A stretch of DNA of 64,000 bases, from positions 682,001 through 746,000 of the forward strand of contig BEDY01000001.1 in the NCBI GenBank assembly GCA_002335605.1. Direction: 5' to 3'. Made by a program: the position numbers and the translations under genes. Positions 59,358 to 64,000 of this stretch are shown here, in pieces. The notes under the pieces were generated by a model. The model made no database searches. It was not told the origin of the DNA and saw nothing but the letters and a program-made list of their open reading frames with translations. Each line of letters begins with the position of its first letter. The stretch's first letter is position 1. This stretch comes from Prillingera fragicola. Lineage: Eukaryota; Basidiomycota; Tremellomycetes; Trichosporonales; Trichosporonaceae.

Positions 59358-61158
59358 TTGATGTTTTGTTCTGGCTGGATTGCTGACAGCGTGAGCTAAA
59401 TTCCCCCCCAAACGCGAATGGTAAATCCACCGCAGCTGTTGATCTCCTGGCAAGGGATGACTGCTGACTTTATGTTAAATAACGTGCAGCTCCCCATTTA
59501 CTCTGGCCCGTGAAGCGGTTCACTTCTGGAACAGCAAGGCTGACATGCTAGAGGGCATCTTGCAAAATCCCACTGTATCGAAAGTGCTGTTCTTGCTGCA
59601 CGGTATGGCACGGGACACAGCACAGAAGCCACATAAGTCTATTACAAACTCCATGAGATACGGCCGCTAGAGTGACTGTGCTAGGCAACAGAGCCGAAGA
59701 GTTCAACACGAGTAGACGAGGGATTTACTTCGGTAAGACTTCTTGCTTCGTCATAGGGCCATAAGGGTAGTCACCTCCTGGCCTGATTTCTTGCGCAGGA
59801 GCTTGCCACATATGATGACGAAGTTCACAACGTCGAGGCGAAGGGGTGCAAGGAGGTAGTGCAGTCATGCCAACGAAACTGCGACTTGTGACAGCGACAC
59901 CCATGCCTGACGCCCTGAATTCTAGTCGCTTGAAATTGGCTATGTTGACCCGCAAGACCATTTGCCTGGCAACCACGGCATGACTGACAGCGACATTCTT
60001 CGGGCCACTGTTAAGGTAGAACAAGTCCGTGCACTAACACAGGGCCGGCTCCGCAGGGTAGGATGGCGCAGCAAGATAAAGCCCTTGTACCCTTGTTGTC
60101 CGTGCGTGTTCACGGACGTTGACTCTGACATGTGCGGCGCCTGGCGCCTGGTCCCTTGCCCTCGCGCACCGCAGTTGGAGTCGGCCGTGAGATTGGACGT
60201 GGTGTCTGCACAACCAGCTGAACGTACACACATTCCACGTTGGCTGCAGTAAGCCTAGGGATGCGACGACATGTGGTGGACAGGTGTACGCGTTTGCTGG
60301 AGCGGGTTATACGCGCGATCATAGGAGACATGTTGCTGCTATTGTTCAGACAGGCACTGAAAAGGGTTATGCAAGTGACGCAATGGCAACTCCAACGCGG
60401 TACCATGGTGAGCGCTGTTCGCTGACCCGATGCCCGATGAATGCTGTAACAGTGGTAGAGACTCCAGCTCCCAGGTAGACTCTTTTGATAGTCGTCCCAT
60501 GATCAACACTGTACTGCAACCATGGACGTGGTCTTTGAATGAACCAGGCCTGCATCTCTCTGTGCGATCTCTGTGCTGTCTGCACCCTGTTGTACCAGAA
60601 TTCTAGTTGGAACGGCTGGCCCGATCAGTTTGGTACCTGTCCTGATCCCTGGCTGCCCTCCTCTGCCACCCAACTGCATGCCGGTCTCCCAGTTCAGTCT
60701 GCATGGTCGCGCGCGCGTGCTGGGCGCGCTGGACGGACAGACTCTTCTGGCCAGACCTGCGTACTCACTTTCTCGAGCTTCGAGCCAACCTTATCGATCC
60801 ACCCCCATTCTCCGTTATACCCTCACAGTGCCAACGCTGGCTGGGAACACGTTACGGGATCGCCTGCTTAGAAGGTGCCACTTGCCCAACATTGACTTTG
60901 CAACTTGACTCTAAACACCATTTCTATAGCTCTCAACTCTTCTGTTGTTCACTGGCCCCCTTTACCCTGACTCAACCTACACCTCGTCGCCGCCCACCAA
61001 TCGAGCCAGGAATTTCAACTACAGACGTCATCTTGTCTCCCGCGCGACGTGCACCTTCCAATACCAACTCCACCTCAGTCCTCCACCACTTGGTTGTTCA
61101 ATCCACACGTATGCGGGGGTGATCTCCAACACTCTACATCACCACACTCGTGCTCAGC
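59358..61158. other. Intergenic, 1.8 kb, upstream of histidine kinase
   Basis: Short frames on both strands show no domain. It likely holds the kinase promoter and a long 5' leader (the last 250 bases are pyrimidine-rich). No RNA gene was recognised. Confidence 0.4.
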
Positions 61159-64000
61159 ATGTCTGTAAGCGGCTCAGAACCCAGCGACAAAGCTGGGCCG
61201 CAACCACCTCATCTTCGATCACGATCATCAACGACGGATGCTCCACAACAGAATAGCTTTCCACCATGTGGTTTAAACTTTGTGCGGCGACTCCACAATG
61301 ACCCGGATGCCCACCACCTCAACCTGCCAGCGACTCTGGAGGGAGGCCAGTCTACGCCTGTGGGCATGCTCTCACGAACGCCCAAGTCACTCTCACGGAG
61401 AGACACACCAGAAGAGGACTTGGAACTGCCAATGCCGATGGGCTCGCCAATGCCGATGGGCTCCACCAACATCGAACTCGACCCGAAAGCGACCACCTCT
61501 GCCTCGGCCTCGCCTGTCCAGTTCCAGCATCTGACAAAACTGCCCCCTCCCTCAAAGTTCCCGGAGCGCGTCAACTCTGCACCAAGTGTACCAGACGACG
61601 AGCTTGCGCGAGGAGACGCCCAGTATCCTTACAACCAATTCCAGTCATTTGTCGACCGTCTCGCACCAGCGCGCTCCAATGTGGGCGGTAGTGACCGTGC
61701 AGCTTCCTTTGCCTCCGCGTCCGACACGCGCATGGAGTTGAACGACGATCATGGGAGCGCCAGGCGGTCTAGCTGGACCAACTTTGTCCTGGCGTATTCC
61801 AAAGGCATGTTCGATCCTCTGCGAATCCCCAACCCCCCCGACATGGCAATTTCTGTCCCCACTCGGCCTACGTCTCAGCCAACTTCTGGCCAGCAAGCAG
61901 CGATTGCCATGGACAAGTCTCAATCGACGCCATCGAAGGCCATGACCCGAAGCTGGTCAGGCGGACAGCCGGGAATGTCACCCTTTCCTTCTACCCCCGA
62001 GTACGCCCCCAGCCAGGCAGCTGCACCACCCACTTCGATGGCACAGGCAATGGCGCACCGCCGCAAGGCGTACGACACGGACAGCCTTCCAGACGCGCCA
62101 CCGACAAAGCCCTCAAAGATTGCCCTCCCAGGCTACAATCTGGCGGCAGCTACCATTCGCGTAGCGTCGTCCAACATGTCCGATTCAAGGTTCTCGCCAT
62201 TGTCCATTCCTAGTCCCGACCGTGAGCTTCTTGATCCCTTGAGCCCACAGCCTCTTGCCTTTGAAGGCGGTCACTGGCTCAATAGGACTAGGTCGACCGC
62301 TGCCTCTAGTGGCTCAGACTCTAAAGACCTGCCTTACGAGGGCGAGTCACGCTCGACCTCTGGTTCGAGCCAGGTTCCACTGGGTGGTACGGCCAGGACA
62401 CAAGCTGCCGGGTGCCTATCTTCTTCCTCGACAGTGTCGGTCCCTGGGGAAGACTACTTTGACGTAACTTCCTCGAGCGAGTTGCCCAGCCCCCCAGAGA
62501 TGCCAAAGCTCTCTGATTACCCGCCTATTCGCAAGCTCGCCGACGTGGCCCCGTTCTACGACAAGTATCATTTCCTGCCTGCACCACTGCCACCCAACGA
62601 AGTGGAGCGTCGAAAGGCCCTCTACAGCTACAACATTATACACACCGCAAACGATCCAAACTTTGATCGCATCGTGCACATGGCCAAACTCGTCTTCAAC
62701 ACTCGCTTGGTTTTGCTGTCATTCCTCGACTCGGACTCGTCGTGGTACAAGTCCGAAACGGGCTTCGCTTGCGACGAGGCTGCTCGTTCAACCAGCTTCT
62801 GTGGTCATGCCATCCTCGGCAACTCGGATGAGCCTTTTGTGGTGCTGGATACGACGCTGGATTGGCGCTTCAAGTACAACCCGCACACGCTCAAGGGGTT
62901 GAAAGCTCGATTCTATGCAGGTGCACCGTTGCGCACGCCCGACGGCTGCAACCTGGGCAGCTTGTGTCTGGTAGATGACAAGCCAAGGGCTGAGTTTACT
63001 CCTCGCTCTCGACACATTTTGAAAGAGTTTGCCGCCGTTGTCATGCGGGAATTGGAGCTGTGGAAAGACAAGGTAAGTTTCTCTGAGTAAAGCACGACCT
63101 AACAACAGCTTCACTTGCGAACTCGTGATCGCATTCAGACTTCCATGGAAAAGTTCACTCGCGAATGCCTCGAGATAGATGAAAAGCTATCCGTTGCCGA
63201 ATACGAGTCCGCTAGTCGGATGACTCAAGTGTACCAGAGGGCCGCCAAACTCGTGCACAATACTCTCGACCTTGACGGCTGCACAATCTTGGACATTAGT
63301 CAGTTTGAACTCGTCGAGATTATCGACCACAATGGCGAGAGGAAGCAAGTCTACCATGCCCAGCCGTATGCCGAATCTCAGAACAGTGTCCTGGAGCGCA
63401 CCGAAGCCTTTGGCCCAGTACGCCCATTTCCTGTTCTAGCCACGACCCCTGGAACGGTACAGACACGACCCTTGTCCCCCATCGAGCATGAGCACATGTC
63501 CTATTTCCTCACCGAACACCGCGATGGGCGAATCTTCGAGAACGCCGCGCCGTCCTGGATCCGCTATCTGCTACCCGCATCTTCCAAGTACGGCATGGTT
63601 GTTCCAGTCTATGGTATCGACCAACAACCATTCGCACTCATTTGCTCATACACGCTCGACAAGGGCAAACAGTTTCTCGAAGGCTATGAGCTTCAGTTCT
63701 TGCGAGCCATTGGCGTTATCATCCTCTCGGCAGTCCTGCGCCGCAGGATGATCTTGGCCGATCGTTCCAAGAGCGTTCTCATCTCGTCCGTCAGTCACGA
63801 GCTTCGCACACCACTGCACGGCATCCTTGCAGCCGGCGAACTCCTTAGCGACACCAATCTTGACGAGAACCAAGAGTCATTCCTGAGTACTATCCGGACC
63901 TGCGGCGTACAGCTCATCGAGACTGTCAACCATGTGCTCGACTTTACCAAGCTAGCGGGCGACAACAAGAGTGGCGGCGCACGTCGCGAGATCAAGCTGA
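61159..64000 (+). CDS. GAF-domain sensor histidine kinase, 5' part
   Basis: Exon 1 is 61159-63072; exon 2 starts at 63109 and is open to the window edge, so the 3' end is missing (935 codons seen). The first 460 residues are Ser/Pro-rich and disordered. A GAF domain spans about 500-635 (YNIIHTANDPNFDRIVHMAK, SFCGHAILGNSDEPFVVLD, CNLGSLCLVDDKPR). A second region, possibly a degenerate GAF, links to HisKA with SVSHELRTPLHGILAAGELL; the phospho-acceptor is H868. The HATPase and receiver domains expected of a hybrid kinase would lie to the right. Fungal relatives sense stress or redox cues upstream of the HOG pathway; this is family-level inference. Confidence 0.88.

Overview
The window is nuclear DNA from a GC-rich basidiomycete yeast. 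The proteins (a Tremellomycete-like type I myosin, a GCN5 with a long acidic N-terminus, CCZ1, GH15, DPPV) and the gene style point to Tremellomycetes, probably Trichosporonales: many introns of about 35-60 nt, GTGAGT/GTGCGT/GTACGT donors, CTGAC or CTAAC branch points just before the acceptor, and many divergent gene pairs. The order-level placement is inference; no species is claimed. I found 28 protein-coding genes (one cut at each window edge), one possible F-box remnant and three intron-containing tRNA-Arg(ACG) genes. I saw no transposase, reverse transcriptase, long terminal repeat or CRISPR array. Exon structures were built by hand by joining frames at GT-AG sites until every CDS length was a multiple of three and family motifs were continuous.

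Layout. 1-10.6 kb: end of mitoribosomal mL40 (+), type I myosin MYO1 (-), CCR4-NOT deadenylase POP2/CAF1 (+), an F-box-like scrap, GARP subunit VPS53 (-) and dynactin p25 (+). 10.8-20.1 kb: a coiled-coil fungal protein (-), the CCCH RNA-binding protein NAB2 (+), a five-exon orphan (+) and a spartin/senescence-domain protein (-). 20.5-31.7 kb: dienelactone hydrolase-like/SnoaL protein (+), cupin (+), GH15 glucosidase with 14 exons (+), secreted dipeptidyl-peptidase V (-), PHOSPHO-type HAD phosphatase (+), peroxisomal membrane protein PXMP4 (+). 32.2-45 kb: CCZ1 (-), phosphoglycerate mutase-like (+), DDR48-like stress protein (+), SDH3 (+), JmjC/cupin_8 protein (-), AAR2 (+), steroid 5-alpha-reductase family (-). 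45-64 kb: Zn2Cys6 regulator (-), GCN5 (-), PHAF1-like (-), DysF-domain protein (+), ITPase (-), tRNA-Arg cluster with a small orphan gene, and the 5' part of a GAF histidine kinase running off the right edge.

Most genes are housekeeping (membrane trafficking, mRNA turnover, chromatin, mitochondria, peroxisome) and do not form an obvious cluster or operon-like system. The most unusual items are the low-complexity DDR48-like gene with a TATA promoter and an open antisense frame, the three tRNA-Arg(ACG) genes with unrelated introns, the hydrolase-like/SnoaL fusion that seems to lack its nucleophile and uses a GC-AG intron, the VPS53 5' end interrupted by an in-frame stop, and several extreme microexons including a myosin start codon alone in its exon.
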